From Ceratopteris richardii (Eukaryota; Streptophyta; Polypodiopsida; Polypodiales; Pteridaceae): a DNA stretch of 64,000 nucleotides. The position numbers and the translations under genes were made by a program. Shown in pieces: positions 1 to 10,923 of this stretch; position 1 is the first letter of the stretch, and every line of letters starts with the position of its first letter. A model generated the notes under the pieces. It did not search any database and was not told the DNA's origin. It was given only the letters and a program-made list of their open reading frames with translations. The DNA is taken from the NCBI GenBank assembly GCA_020310875.1, contig CM035444.1, forward strand, positions 18,050,977-18,114,976, written 5' to 3'.

Positions 1-2598
1 ACAAATCATAAGAGGACTTCCCGACAATCAACATATCATCGACATAAAGTATCAAGCATATCAAGCTACCACCAGAGCATCTCTTTGTGTAGAGACAATG
101 ATCCTCATTGCTTCGAGAATAGCCTTGATATTTCATAAAAGCATCAAACTTTTGGTACCATTGTCTAGGGGACTATTTAAGTCCATACCAGCTCTTCTTA
201 AGCTTACAAACTACACTTTCCTTGCCAAGAACTACACAACCCTCTGGTTGTTCCATATAGATCTCATTTGTAAGATCTCCATGCAAGAAAATAATTTTCA
301 CATCCATTTGGACTAGCTCTAAGTCCTCCATTGCAACGAATCCAAGCAACATGCGTAGGGTAGTCATCTTGACCACTAGAGAGAAGATTTCCTCAAAATC
401 AACACCATGTTGTTGCTTAAAACCCTTTGCAACGAGTCATGCTTTATACTTTGGAGAAGCACTATCTAATGTGAATTTCAGCTTATATACCCATTTACAT
501 GGTAAAGCTTTCCTACCCTTTGGCAAAGGTACTAAATCCCAAGTACCATTCTTGTGAATAGAATCCAACTCACTCTTCATGGAACGCTCCCACTTGACAT
601 GATCCTCTGTTTGCATAGCCTCTTTGTAGCAACAAGGCTCACCAGCATCTGTTAGCATAACAAAATCTAAACTTGGAACATATCTATTAGGTGGATGTGA
701 GGCATGTGAAGAATGTCTCAATGGTTGCTGAACAGGAACATGTGCAGACTGATCTGAATGGACACTCTCTTCAACATCCCTATGTGCGGCATTTTATGCA
801 TGCTAACCGGAGTACTAGTATCCTCAAACACCACTCTTCTCACTTCAACCTCCTTAATGGGTTGTTTATGCATCTTAGACTCATTGAAAATGACATCACT
901 ACTTTTGATCACTATCGGTGTTTCAGGATCCCGTAAGTGATATCCGAATTATTCTTCTCGACCATATCCAAGAAAAATGCATTTCTTTGATTTATGGTCC
1001 AACTTTTGTCTAAGATTCTTGGGTATATGAACATAGGCTTCACACCCAAAAACTCAAAGATGATCATAATATGGAAGCTTCCCTGTCCACAACTCTTGTG
1101 CCACTTTTAGACCTTTGGCAGTACTAAGTGAAAGGTTAATCACATGAACTGCAATCAATACTACTTCTGCCCAAAAGCCTTGTGAGAGGTTTGCATGATG
1201 CAACATAGATACTACTCTATCTTGAATAGTTGTATTCATCCTCTCAGCTACACCATTCTGTACTGGGGTATAAGGAGCTATAAACTCTCTATGAATCCCT
1301 CTAGACTGGCAGAAAAGGTTGAATTCATGTGAGGTATACTCACCCCCATTATTTGAACGTAAAGCCTTAAGCTTAGTTCCTTTTTCAGTCTCAACTGAAG
1401 CAAGCCATTTTCTGAAAGTAGGGAATACCTCATCCTTCGATTTGATAGGATATACACAAACTTTTCTAGTAGCATCATCTATAAAAGTGACAAATTAAAG
1501 AGAACCACCTAAGGACCTAGTCGGCATAGGACCACACACATCAATATGAACAAGATCTAAAGGGTGAATTGAAGAGTCAATGTGCATTCTATGCACATTT
1601 CTGGTTTGCTTTCCATATTGACAATGCTCACAAAATGAAAAATCAGAGAAAGATAACACATGTAAGTAGCCAGAATGAGAAAGATTTTCCATTCCACTAT
1701 GAGATATATGGCCTAAACGACCATGCCAAATACAAGCCATAGGCTGCTCAGTAACACTAACAAGTGTTCTTTCTGTGATACAAATAAAGGATAAAGTGAG
1801 CCAACTTTGCTTCCTTTTTCAATAACCATATTGCCCTTTGATATGCAAAAAGACTGAGCATAGAAGACCACCTTGTAACCAAGGTCATCAAGTTGACCAA
1901 CTGGCATCAAAAAGCGTGATAGTTGAGGTACATGGCGTATATTATGCATAGTAAATTTTGAACCATCAATGAACTGCACAACCACATCTCCAATCCCCAC
2001 AACATTACACTGGTAAGAGTCACCAAGTCTCACAGTACCAAGAGACTTTGCTGCATAGTTAGAGAACCATTCTTTGTGTGGTGTCACATTGAAAGAAGCA
2101 CCAAAATCTAGTAGCCATGTGTGGGAAAGAGAATAAGCCATAAGAGCTTGAGTTGGCACAATACTACAAGTGTTAACACATCAACATCATCAGAAATAGC
2201 ACTAATTTCTTCAATCTTCACAATGGAAGTAGATAGTGCAGGTAATTGTTTAACATGCCCATCAACATTCTTTCTTTTATCTTTAGCATTCTTTAATGCA
2301 TAACAGTCTTTCTTCATATGTCCTTTCTTACGAATCCCTCTTCCTTCATTTACTTCTACTCTTATTCCATTGACCATTCTTTTCCTTGTTCTTGCTCCTG
2401 CCATGTTGCTGATTCTTTCCTTGGTAAGAATCATAAACATTATATGCATCTCCACTCCGAGTGCCAACCATAGATTTTTTGCAAATCTCCTCACTCAAGA
2501 GTGATCCACATATGTCATCATAGACGAGTTTACCACCAGGTGCACTATTGCTAATAGCTATGCAAAATGTATCCCATGATGATGGCAGGGCGCATAGT
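1..2598 (-). pseudogene. gag C-terminus to reverse transcriptase of Copia-A1
   Basis: Decayed polyprotein on the minus strand. From 2598 downward one can read the gag end, a zinc-knuckle region that has lost part of its pattern (near 2320), the protease region (WLLDFGA near 2110, where A2 has the DSGA active site, so the catalytic triplet itself is altered), the pre-integrase motif (WHGRLGHISHSGMENL near 1735-1690), integrase with the HIDVCGPM core, an intact PVQNGVAER segment near 1250-1270, and RT up to the region before YVDD. It is spread over several frames with frameshifts and stops. It keeps sense codons where A2 has stops (near 1265 and 85), so A2's lesions are recent. Not functional. 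Confidence 0.93.
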
Positions 2599-4055
2599 TG
2601 TTGAAAATTAAGTAGGCCCATAACAAATATCACAGGTCCATAGTTCCATAGGTTTCCAAGATCTACAACTCAGATTCCAACAATCTTCGAATATTGACAA
2701 AACATGAACATACCACACTTAATCATACAAAATAATGAGATAAAGATAGAGAGAGATTAGATAACATGTGTAAAGTGTTACATAAGCCACTGCTTACTCA
2801 CACTGTCATATATACAAATGTCAAATTACAATGTGAGAGCAAAACTCTCAACCACTCTATGTGAACAAAAATAGATGGATGTGTGTATGTACAGAATTAC
2901 AAGAATATTCAGATATAGGGATAGAAATCTGAGTATGTATGAGATGTATGACCTGATAGGTTGTAGAAGAGTGAATATGAGTGACAGAAAGAGGAAAGAT
3001 CAAATTGAAACTGATATTCAACAAACCCTAATCTAAATTTAGGCTATGGAAGACCCTAAATCAGATGTGTGTGTGAAAGATCACATACTTACAGAATTAG
3101 CATAGAATGCTAACATGTTGCTACCAGAAATCCTCATACTTTTGTGAACACACCTTCTCTAATACCTCATCCAAATGCATGTAGCATGTATGTACTGATT
3201 CTCCTTTAGATATGCCGAATAGAACTCCTCCTGATATGGATGCCACTGCTTCCATAAACTCCAAGTAGTACCTATGTGCATAAAGAGAATATGTACCCGA
3301 ATTCTTCTTTGAAGTACACCGAAATCTTCATGTAGAAGATAATCTTCAAATACATTATGTGGATGGCTGATCCACACCACCAAGCTACTGATAGGTAAGT
3401 CCTCTCCATAAGCAAGAGTGTGAGCACACTCTTCTCCAAGAAGAATTCCATAGCTGCTCCTCAACATGCTCCTAGAGTACACCATGGCTTCCCCATGTGT
3501 GCTAGAGCACCACCTCTACTGAGGGACCAAAGCTGGTGTTGCAATTGGTGTAGGATATCTCAAAGTGACCCCAAAGTCTCTTTTATAGGCCTCAAGAGCT
3601 TCTAGCAACTAAAATAAATCTAGCATCGTAAAAGCAGTTTTTTTTGTGAAAAAACTCATCATCGTAGCTTTCTTGAAATTGGATCACTATTTTTTAAAGT
3701 GTGTTTGCTTTATTTTAAAGTTGCTTTTAACTAACTTTAAAAATAGCTTCTTGACCTGCTTTTTCACATTTCTGACTACCTGATGAATGATCTGACAACA
3801 TTTTTATGATCCTTATGCCGAGAGCTACCACATGAGGTCCAAAACCCTAAATTAGTAGAAAATTAGGGTTAGGGTTTTCTCTGAAATCTGATCTCTGATG
3901 ACTGCATGTCATAGACCATTAGAAAGCTCTCTTCAAGGTCCACAAGATAGGCTCATAAAAATTTTACCCTTTTTTGTGCCAAAAATGACTAAGTACCAAA
4001 ATTAGGGTTTTCACCCTAAATGGATTTTGGACTGATGTGACATTGTTTTCCAAAA
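2599..4055 (-). repeat. 3' LTR of element B
   Basis: Direct repeat of 6021-7516, starting TGTTGAAAATTAAG and ending in TTTTCCAAAA where the other copy ends TTTTCCAACA. It lacks a 40-bp block present in the partner (near 3307), which removes a hairpin and breaks the LTR-internal reading frame. A TATAAAAG box occurs on the minus strand at 3580-3587. The ORF at 3485-3159 is the shortened counterpart of the one in the other LTR. Confidence 0.92.
3580..3587 (-). promoter_or_regulatory. TATA box in B 3' LTR
   Basis: TATAAAAG on the minus strand, at the same relative place as 7043-7050 in the other LTR. As part of the 3' LTR it would drive transcription outward into the flanking Copia-A1 sequence, if active at all. 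Confidence 0.5.
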
Positions 4056-4066
4056 ATCCCCCCTGC
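4056..4066 (-). other. Polypurine tract of element B
   Basis: On the minus strand this reads GCAGGGGGGATTT immediately before the 3' LTR, the position and composition of a plus-strand priming tract. Together with the primer site at 6008-6018 it fixes the orientation of the element. Confidence 0.75.
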
Positions 4067-6007
4067 AATGTCATATTGGTACAAATTGAACTGGATATAC
4101 AACTTCATTCATCTACAAACTGACATAAGCTTCAAACTTGTACCCCCGAATTGACCTTCAATCCTTTTCTTCAAAAATCTTCTTCAAAACTGAATTTGAA
4201 TTTCTTCAAATTTCAAAAAACTGAATTTGCTGAATATGAACCATAATACCTGAGAAAATATGCAAACTATATATCCAATAATGTATACATCAAGCAATCA
4301 CTACTTGACAACATATGTAGCATGAACTGACTCTGAACCTGCTATCTCCTGTCTTCTCAAACCTGTAAACACACACTAGAGTCTAGGATCCACATATTTG
4401 TATGTACCTTACAAAAGGTTTCTCAACGTATGTAGATACACTAGAGTCTAGGATCCACATATTTGTATGTACCTTACAAAAGGTTTCTCAACATATGTAG
4501 ATACACTAATCAAAACCAGGAACTGAATCCTAGGACCAACCCATGAGTCTCATCAAAATTTCATATCTATGATGTCATCTTATCTACATTCTTTTCTATC
4601 TGTAAGTCCTTCATACCTCTTTCATACACGTTTCCTTCCTTCAGAGTTTGGTATAAACATATATGTGCGCACCTCTGAAACATACCTCTCTGAAATATCA
4701 AATTTCTCTTTAATAGAATTCTGGAACTTTCTCCTGAACAGGAACACCTAATAAGAACTTTCTCCAGACATTCTCCTTCTTCCTTCTTCTTTCAAAGTTG
4801 GAACATAAAGAGAAACTGACAAAGGAAATATAGGAATACCTAATATAGCCTATAGGAATACACCTATAGGTATGAATCTGCATTATTTTACATATGGCTG
4901 AAAATAAGTCTTCATGTTTCATCACCCCCTGGATGATTTAACACTAGTATCTAGAATTCTTCAAATTATGTCAGACTTTATGAAATCTAGAACATCTTCC
5001 TTCTTTCAATAAATTTGATCTTCAGTGATCAATACCTGTATCTGAAACAAAATTTTTGGATCCATAATCTTCTGGAACATAACAAGTATCTTGTTCTTTT
5101 TCTCTGCAACACAAATATGATAGAATCTGAATCTTTGACTTACTTCTTCCAATGCTAAGAACTTTTCAAACAAAAGATAGACAATTGACTCATAAATACT
5201 CAAGATCTTCAAGATCATTCAAGATCTATCAAGATCTCGCTAACAAAATACCTGTGTACAATATGCTCTCATCAAACCTTCATGACTAAATGTTTGATTT
5301 GCTACCTGAACGCCTCTAGGTGTCCATGCTTCTCACATAAAGTTGTAAAACTTTTCTTCAACTAAATCCCTCTCAAGAATATGTAACATATACTTGAAAC
5401 ATAAGTGGACGAATTCTCACCTTCAGAACTCCAAAAGTTGCAAGTTGATAATTCATATCTTCATATTCTACCTAGGTGAAATGTGATAGTATCTGCTTGA
5501 CTTTCTTTTGGCTAACTCCACTTCTTAATTGATAGGATTTGATGGAACACCTTTTTTGAATACAAGCATGTATACAAAAATCTAGACAATCATAGAAAGT
5601 AGATTCTTCATCTGACTTGTACTTCACAAAAATCTGATTTTGCTTGAATTTTTTGTATTTTCTGAATTTTCTCAAAATACTAAAATTTTTGAATTTTTTG
5701 AAAATACTGAAATTTCATAATTTTCCTACAAATTCTAAAATTCTGAATTTTTGAAAACACTGAAATTCTGAAAATACAGATTTTTCTGAATTTTCGTTTT
5801 AAACTCTGAATTTTATTGATTGCTAATCAGATCATCAACTTCATACTCCACACTGATAAATAAACATGTGACTGAATTGTCTAATTCTCAAATCTCTACT
5901 CATCTAGATTAAGTGTGTATGTCAAATGTCAAATGTTAGAAGATGCTCTTAAATGATATGTTGTAAACGTGGAAGTCAAGGAACCTGGGAATCTGAGAGC
6001 CTGAATG
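4067..6007 (-). other. Internal region of element B, no recognisable gene
   Basis: About 1.9 kb of AT-rich sequence. Open frames are short (92 residues or fewer), are not similar to gag or pol as far as I can read, and look like chance. It contains a 65-bp tandem duplication (4376-4505) and A/T-rich simple stretches near 5630-5820. The absence of any gag motif places B with large retrotransposon derivatives rather than with gag-only elements. Confidence 0.7.
4376..4505. repeat. 65-bp tandem duplication inside element B
   Basis: Two adjacent copies, 4376-4440 and 4441-4505, both beginning CTAGAGTCTAGGATCC. They differ at a single base that I can see (AACGTATG versus AACATATG), so the duplication is young relative to the LTR divergence. 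Confidence 0.95.
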
Positions 6008-6018
6008 CTATGATACCA
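6008..6018 (-). other. Primer-binding site of element B (initiator Met-tRNA type)
   Basis: Minus strand reads TGGTATCATAG, separated from the 5' LTR by two A residues. The match to the plant initiator-Met primer site TGGTATCAGAGC is good over its first eight bases. Confidence 0.8.
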
Positions 6019-6520
6019 AATGTTGGAAATTAAGTAGGCCCATAACAAATATCACATGTCCATAGTTCCATAGGTTTCTAGGATCTACAACACAGATTCC
6101 AGCAATCTTCCAATATTGACAAAACATGAACATACCACACTTAATCATACAAATGATGAGACAAAGATAGAGATAAATTAGATAACAAGTGTAAAGTGTT
6201 ACATAAGCCACTGCTTACTCACACTATCATATATACAAATGTCAAATTACAATGTGAGAGCAAAACTCTCAACCACTCTATGTGAACAGAAATAGATGGA
6301 TGAGTGTATCTACAGAATTACAAGAATATTCAGATGTAGGGATAGAAATCTGAGTATGTATGAGATGTATGACCTGATAGGTTGTAGAAGAGTGAATATG
6401 AGTGACAAAAAGAGGAAAGATCAATTTGAAACTGATATTCAACAAACCCTAATATGAATTTAGGCTATGGAAGACCCTAAATCAGATGTGTGTGTGAAAG
6501 ATTGCATACTTATAGAATTA

Positions 6521-6946
6521 TCATAGAATGCTAACATGTTGCTGCCCAAAATCCTCATACTCATGTGAACACACCTTCTCTAACACCTCATCCAAATGCA
6601 TGTAGCATGTATGTACTGATTCTCCTTTACATATGCCGAATATAACTCCTCCTGGTATGGATGCCACTGCCTCCATAAACTCCAAGTAGTACCTGTGTGC
6701 ATAAAGAGAATATGTACCTGAATTCTTAACATAAGATGCAAATCTTATGTTAAGCTCCATGCAATGTCTTTGAAGTACACCGAAATCTTCATGTAGAAGA
6801 CAATCTTCAAATACATTATACGGATGGCTGATCCACACCACCAAGCTGCTGATAGGTAAGTCCTCTCCATAAGCAAGAGTGTGAGCACACTCTTCTCCAA
6901 TAAGAACTCCATAGCTTCTCCTAAACATGCTCCTAGAGTACACCAT
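6521..6946 (-). CDS. Hypothetical 141-aa ORF within the LTR of element B
   Basis: Open frame of 141 codons on the element's sense strand, starting about 100 bases downstream of a TATAAAAG box, so it would lie in the R/U5 part of the transcript. I do not recognise the protein. It contains HPYNVFEDCLLHEDFGVLQR and YLEFMEAVASIPGG, no signal peptide, no membrane segment and no zinc motif that I can see; Cys and His are frequent. An upstream ATG at 7005 opens an overlapping 86-codon frame. The 3' LTR carries a diverged version (3485-3159) in which a 40-bp deletion shifts the frame. It could be a captured host exon or simply a chance open frame in a long LTR; I cannot decide from one element. Confidence 0.35.
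   Translation of the reverse strand: MVYSRSMFRRSYGVLIGEECAHTLAYGEDLPISSLVVWISHPYNVFEDCLLHEDFGVLQRHCMELNIRFASYVKNSGTYSLYAHRYYLEFMEAVASIPGGVIFGICKGESVHTCYMHLDEVLEKVCSHEYEDFGQQHVSIL
6725..6754. repeat. Perfect hairpin in B 5' LTR
   Basis: Arms CTTAACATAAGAT and ATCTTATGTTAAG with a GCAA loop. It is missing from the 3' LTR, where 40 bp including the hairpin have been deleted. Confidence 0.9.
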
Positions 6947-7042
6947 GGCTGCTCCATGTGTGCTAGAGCACCACCTCTATTGAGGGACCAAAGCTGGCAT
7001 TGCAATTGGTGTAGGATATCTCAAAGTGACCCCAAAGACTCT

Positions 7043-7050
7043 CTTTTATA
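7043..7050 (-). promoter_or_regulatory. TATA box of element B 5' LTR
   Basis: TATAAAAG on the minus strand within the 5' LTR, conserved at 3580-3587 in the 3' LTR. Transcription would be expected to start roughly 30 bases downstream, near 7015, ahead of the LTR-internal ORF. Confidence 0.6.
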
Positions 7051-7516
7051 GGCCTCAAGAACTTCTAGCGACTAAAATAAAGCTAGCATCATAAAAGCAG
7101 TTTTTTTTGTAAAAAACTCATCATCGTAGCTTTCTTAAAATTGGATTTCTATTTTTTAAGTGTGTTTGCTTTATTTTAAAGTTGCTTTTAGCTAACTTTA
7201 AAAATAGCTTGTTGACCTGCTTTTTCACACTTCTGACTACCTGATGAATGATCCGACAACATTTTTATGATCCTTATGCCGAGAGCTATTATATGAGGTC
7301 AAAAACCCTAAATCAATAGAAAATTAGGGTTAGGGTTTTCTCTCAAATCTGATCTCTGATGACTGCATATCATATACCATTAGAAATCTCTCTTCAAGCT
7401 CTAGAAGATAGGCTCGTAAAAAATTTACCCATTTTTTTGCCAAAAATGTCTAAGTACCAAAATTAGGGTTTCTGCCCTAAATGGATTTTGGACTGATGTG
7501 ACATTGTTTTCCAACA

Positions 7517-8039
7517 ATAACAAAAATATTGCTTTCATTTCATTATCCATATCCATTTTTTGAGCCTGTAACTGGGAGAATATAGCATCAAACTCATTTA
7601 GATGAGCAACAACACTATCTGTGTCCTTCATGCGAAGGTCATATAATTTTCTCATCAGATACACTGTATTTGATGCCGTCTCCTTTTCATATGTATTGCA
7701 TAACTTCTTCCAAATCTCCTCTATACTTTCACAGTCTAATACTGTAAAGTAAACATTATCGGCCAGGTGCAAGCGAATGGTAGACCTAGCCATTTCATCT
7801 AACTCATCCTAATCATCTTCATCCATGTCAACAGGCTTCTTTGAAATCCCATTTACTGGCTTCCATTGCCTCCTTTGAATCAGCACATCTTTAATCTGAT
7901 TCTTCCATAGAGCAAAGTTTGTGCCATCAAATTTTTGGATCTTAAAATGGTCTTTGCCCTACAAGTTATAGCTTCTCCTCAGAACATTGGCAAGTCTAGA
8001 TCCTGATCCTCCAAATGTGCCTGAGACCTCTGATGCCAT
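7517..8039 (-). pseudogene. gag N-terminal part of Copia-A1
   Basis: Starts at an ATG (8039-8037; MASEVSGTFGGSGS), the initiation context that A2 has lost. It continues through the copia gag (UBN2-like) region with KFDGTNFALWKNQIKDVL, MARSTIRLHLADNVYF and LRMKDTDSVVAHLNEFDAIF. Two in-frame stops are visible (near 7962 and 7810). The frame breaks at 7517 where element B inserted and resumes at 2598. In the living element this protein forms the capsid of the virus-like particle. Confidence 0.9.
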
Positions 8040-9232
8040 GATGGTAGAGAATTGAATAGAATGATAATGGAGCTAGAAGACTCCAAACACCAACAAATAA
8101 GTGTATCAAAGAGTAAGTCGACCACTGTATAACTGACTAAACCAAAAATCTGGAAAAATTTTGCTAGAGTATCCTCTGCAAAATGAGCATATGACCAGTG
8201 TCAAAATATCATAAAACTACAAGTACTGACATGTTTACGTGCATAGTGAATCACTGAATCCACTGCATATAATCAATTACCCAATAGAGGCCAGCTAGGC
8301 TTATCGAGCACCTATGAACAACTATCATACATCTCCTCTGGCGAGGCTCGATAAGCTAGGCTCACCGAAGAGACCCCGACACCTGGGTGTCTCCCAGTTA
8401 AGAAAACCTCACCACGACCCTCTTTTTCAAATGTAAAAAGGCTTTATGCAAGAACGTAACCGCTATATCAATGACCACATGGACGTACATAAGTGGTATC
8501 CACAGGAGCATGCATGGTGTGTATGTGCTCAATATATGTAGTAAAATGACACTAAACAGCTGAATGCACAACCCCAAAACTAGCCAACAACACCTGCAAG
8601 TGTCTATCAACTCTGATGTTTTGGGCTCAAAAGACCATAAATTTGCAGCAATTGCTCCCACCAAAACTGAAAATCTTTCCAGAAACCTGTAGTTTTACGA
8701 GTGTGGCTGAAAACACAGCCCCAAAGGTTGATAATTATTGTCGGAGAAGTACAAAGAACACTCTTCTTGATGTTCATGGATCTATGTGAAGAGAACTATG
8801 TGCAAAAGTACTCCAAAATGGCTCCAAAAGACACTAAAAAATGCTTCAAAAATAGGCTTTGAAAGCAAAGAATGAAGCTTTGAGGAACCAAAACATGTTC
8901 AAGGTAATGTCAACCTTAGTCTTTCGCCTTCTTCAGACACCACGAGAGTGTAGCTTAGTGGCAAGAGATTGCCACGGTTAAGCGAGCTTTGGGGGGAACA
9001 GTATTGGGATGGGTGAACTCTCTGGAAGTACTGGGAACCTCTATCTTCCTTGATCATTGAGGTCCTCCCTCGTGTGCAGCCAACGGCGCCAATGGTGACT
9101 TTGGTGACTCAGATGACAAGGTCTGCCAAGGTCTATGCCTGGGTCGCCGCCTTAGTCATAAGCCTTGGAGAAACCCTTGGGGGGGTGCTTGCTTTGCTCA
9201 CACAAAAGGAACACAACTTTTTACATCGAACT
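8040..9232 (-). other. 5' leader of Copia-A1
   Basis: About 1.2 kb between primer site and gag start, homologous throughout to 48407-49596 of A2, so the long leader is a family trait and not a later insertion. No ORF of note on the sense strand. The opposite strand carries a tRNA-like and 5S-rRNA-like segment (8945-9038). Confidence 0.85.
8945..9038 (+). repeat. tRNA-like A box followed by 5S rRNA-derived segment, antisense in Copia-A1 leader
   Basis: Plus strand 8945-8973 holds GTAGCTTAGTGGCAAGAG, which fits a tRNA D-arm/A box. From 8977 follows GTTAAGCGAGCT, then GGGATGGGTGAACTCTC and GGAAGTAC. Plant 5S rRNA has GTTAAGCGTGCT (its A box) and AGGATGGGTGACCTCC (its C box) in this order and at about this spacing. 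The 5' half of 5S is absent. The same block is present in A2 (48588-48683, minus), so it was fixed in the family. I read it as a Pol III-derived segment, perhaps an old SINE head, not a working 5S gene. Confidence 0.75.
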
Positions 9233-9244
9233 GCTCTAATATTA
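9233..9244 (-). other. Decayed primer-binding site of Copia-A1
   Basis: Minus strand reads TAATATTAGAGC next to the LTR, a mutated form of the initiator-Met site that A2 keeps as TGGTATTAGAGC. Confidence 0.6.
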
Positions 9245-9245
9245 G

Positions 9246-9541
9246 TGAAGTAATTCAATGGTGATGCACCACAATGCGCTATCCTTCTCGAGAGCTCCAC
9301 GATGATATGCTCAACGTAGAAAACTGAGCTTGTAAGGCCGCACATAGTACTCTGCATATATGCTGCTGAATACGTAGAAAACACAGTACACAGGGGCACG
9401 AAGACATACTTCTTAGGTCTTACAAATGCGATCAAACTTTCAATCCGTGACTAACCATGCCACTATATGTTTTATTAAAGAACATATACAAGGAAGTGTT
9501 CGGTGGCCATTTGGCCTTTCACATGGACACTAACAGTAACA
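9246..9541 (-). repeat. 5' LTR of Copia-A1 (296 bp)
   Basis: Minus strand from TGTTACTGTTAGTGTCC to ACTTCA, homologous to the A2 LTRs (297 and 296 bp) along its full length, including the polyadenylation-like TTTAATAAAACATA. The outer end at 9541 is directly followed by gypsy RT sequence. Confidence 0.92.
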
Positions 9542-9800
9542 TAGAGCATTGAACAAGGTGATTGTTCTCAATGGATTTTACATGCCTTCTGCAAAGCAAG
9601 TCATCAAGGAAGTCATTGGTCACACTCTTTATAATTTTGTGGATGGTTTCAGTGGATACTATCCATTCATCTAGATGATCAAGAAAAGATGACTTTCATC
9701 ACACCATGGAGCACCTATGCCTATGCAAAGATACCAAGTGGACTAAGGAATGTGCCAAGTACATTCAATAGAACAATAAATCTCATCTTTTTCTTAAAAT

Positions 9801-10043
9801 GGAGGTCTGATAGGCACCTATTCCCTCATATTTAACTTGAAACTACAATTATACAAGTGAATGGGCATAGTACCCCTGAGACCCCCTACATCCCACAAAG
9901 CAGGGGTTAGACAAGGTTACATGGATTACAACTTGTTTAATATGGCCAAAACCTTACATGTCCAACTCGGAGATTGAACTCTAGACCTTTGCATCAAGAG
10001 GCTAGTGCCGAACCACTTGATCTAGATCCTTGTTATTGAAAGC
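9801..10043 (-). mobile_element. SINE, tRNA-derived head, LINE-like tail
   Basis: A 243-bp insertion in gypsy RT flanked by a 9-bp direct repeat TCTTAAAAT (9792-9800 and 10044-10052). Removing it restores FLKIFMDDF in the RT frame. On the minus strand the head has an A-box-like TAGATCAAGTGG (10024-10013) and a B-box-like GAGTTCAATCTC (9981-9970), spaced as in a tRNA. The tail (about 9915-9846) matches the 3' end of the LINE at 18070-18001 over about 60 bp. There is no clear poly-A tail. Transcription by Pol III and mobilisation by a LINE are inferred from this structure. Confidence 0.82.
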
Positions 10044-10853
10044 TCTTAAAATTTTCATGGATGATTTTTGCTCCTTCTCAGACACTTACATTAACACAAA
10101 AATGTAATGCCTATTTATTGCAGTTACAACACATTTTCAACATATATAGGGAAACAAGGCTAGAATTGAACCCAAATAAGTTTCGTTTCTTGGTAACAAA
10201 AGGTGAGTACCCTACTTGGACATGTGGTATCTACTAGGGGTATGGCACCTTTCCTAAATAAATAATGGACATATTAAGGATGCCTATACCTAAGACACCC
10301 AAGGAATTCCAAGGCTTTCTGGGACACACCAAGCTACATACGTGGTTTGTTTGAATGTATACCAATATTGCAATACCTATTTCAAAGCTTACCAATAAGA
10401 ATGTCCCTTTAATTGGCAAGATGATGAAGAGAAGTCTTAATAGGTCCCCAATATGAAACTTGCGGAAGCACTTGTATTAATAATCCCTTATTCGTCAAGA
10501 GACACTCATATGCATGTTGAAGTTACTGCATGTTGAAGCTAGTGCCTATGTAGTTGGGGTCGTCCTTGATCAATACAATGATGAATATAAGCTCGATAGA
10601 TCAGTTCACTATGCCAATAGAATCCTATCGAAGGTTGAGAGAAACCACAATATGATCAAGAGAAGGCACTAGTGTATTTGAAATCCTAAAGTTTTGACAT
10701 TACCTACTTGGAGTAAATTTTTTTGTAATCATAGATCATCAATGCCTTAAGTACCTACTCAATATATACATGGCTAGAAAAATTTTGAGATGGTTGCTAC
10801 TACTGCAAGATTTTGATTTTGAGGTTATTCACAAGCATGGGTGAGAACATGTC

Positions 10854-10923
10854 ATGGTGGGTCACTTGTCGAGAGCTACCTCTAGCAAATGGTGGGTCAC
10901 TTGTCTAGAGCTACCTCTAGGAA
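10854..10923 (+). repeat. 35-bp tandem duplication in gypsy relic P
   Basis: Units 10854-10888 and 10889-10923, each beginning ATGGTGGGTCACTTGTC. The length is not a multiple of three, so it shifts the pol frame just after the RNase H domain. Confidence 0.9.

Larger units (their letters stand above)
2599..7516 (-). mobile_element. Element B: non-autonomous LTR retrotransposon (LARD-like) nested in Copia-A1
   Basis: Two direct repeats of about 1.46 and 1.50 kb (2599-4055 and 6021-7516), each TG...CA/AA-bounded, flank an internal region of about 1.96 kb without gag or pol. A primer site complementary to initiator Met-tRNA lies beside the right repeat (6008-6018) and a G-rich polypurine tract beside the left one (4056-4066), so the element reads on the minus strand. 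The flanks are ATAGT (2594-2598) and ATAAC (7517-7521). The uninterrupted copy A2 has GTTAT (ATAAC on the other strand) at the same place (50112-50116), so ATAAC was the target and the left copy has changed at two bases. Mobilisation would need enzymes from another element. Confidence 0.92.
6021..7516 (-). repeat. 5' LTR of element B
   Basis: The longer of the two LTRs, TGTTGGAAATTAAG to TTTTCCAACA. It holds a consensus TATAAAAG box (7043-7050, minus), a perfect 13-bp inverted repeat with a GCAA loop (6725-6754) and a 141-codon ORF (6946-6521) downstream of the TATA box, in the part that would be transcribed. Confidence 0.92.
1..9541 (-). mobile_element. Copia-A1, Ty1/copia LTR retrotransposon, nested and cut by window edge
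   Basis: Minus-strand copy of the same family as the element at 48097-54081. Reading on the minus strand, it has a 5' LTR (9541-9246), a decayed primer site, a long leader (9232-8040), gag from 8039, and pol running off the window at position 1 inside reverse transcriptase. Element B (2599-7516) splits its gag. The order LTR, gag, protease, integrase, RT is that of Ty1/copia. The 3' part and 3' LTR lie outside the window, so its target-site duplication cannot be checked. Its outer end abuts gypsy RT sequence at 9542, so it appears to have inserted into that gypsy element. Confidence 0.93.

Noticed and set aside
8977..9038. Functional 5S rRNA gene
   Set aside because: Only the internal-promoter half is similar; the 5' half and the 3' terminus are missing, and it sits inside a retrotransposon leader.
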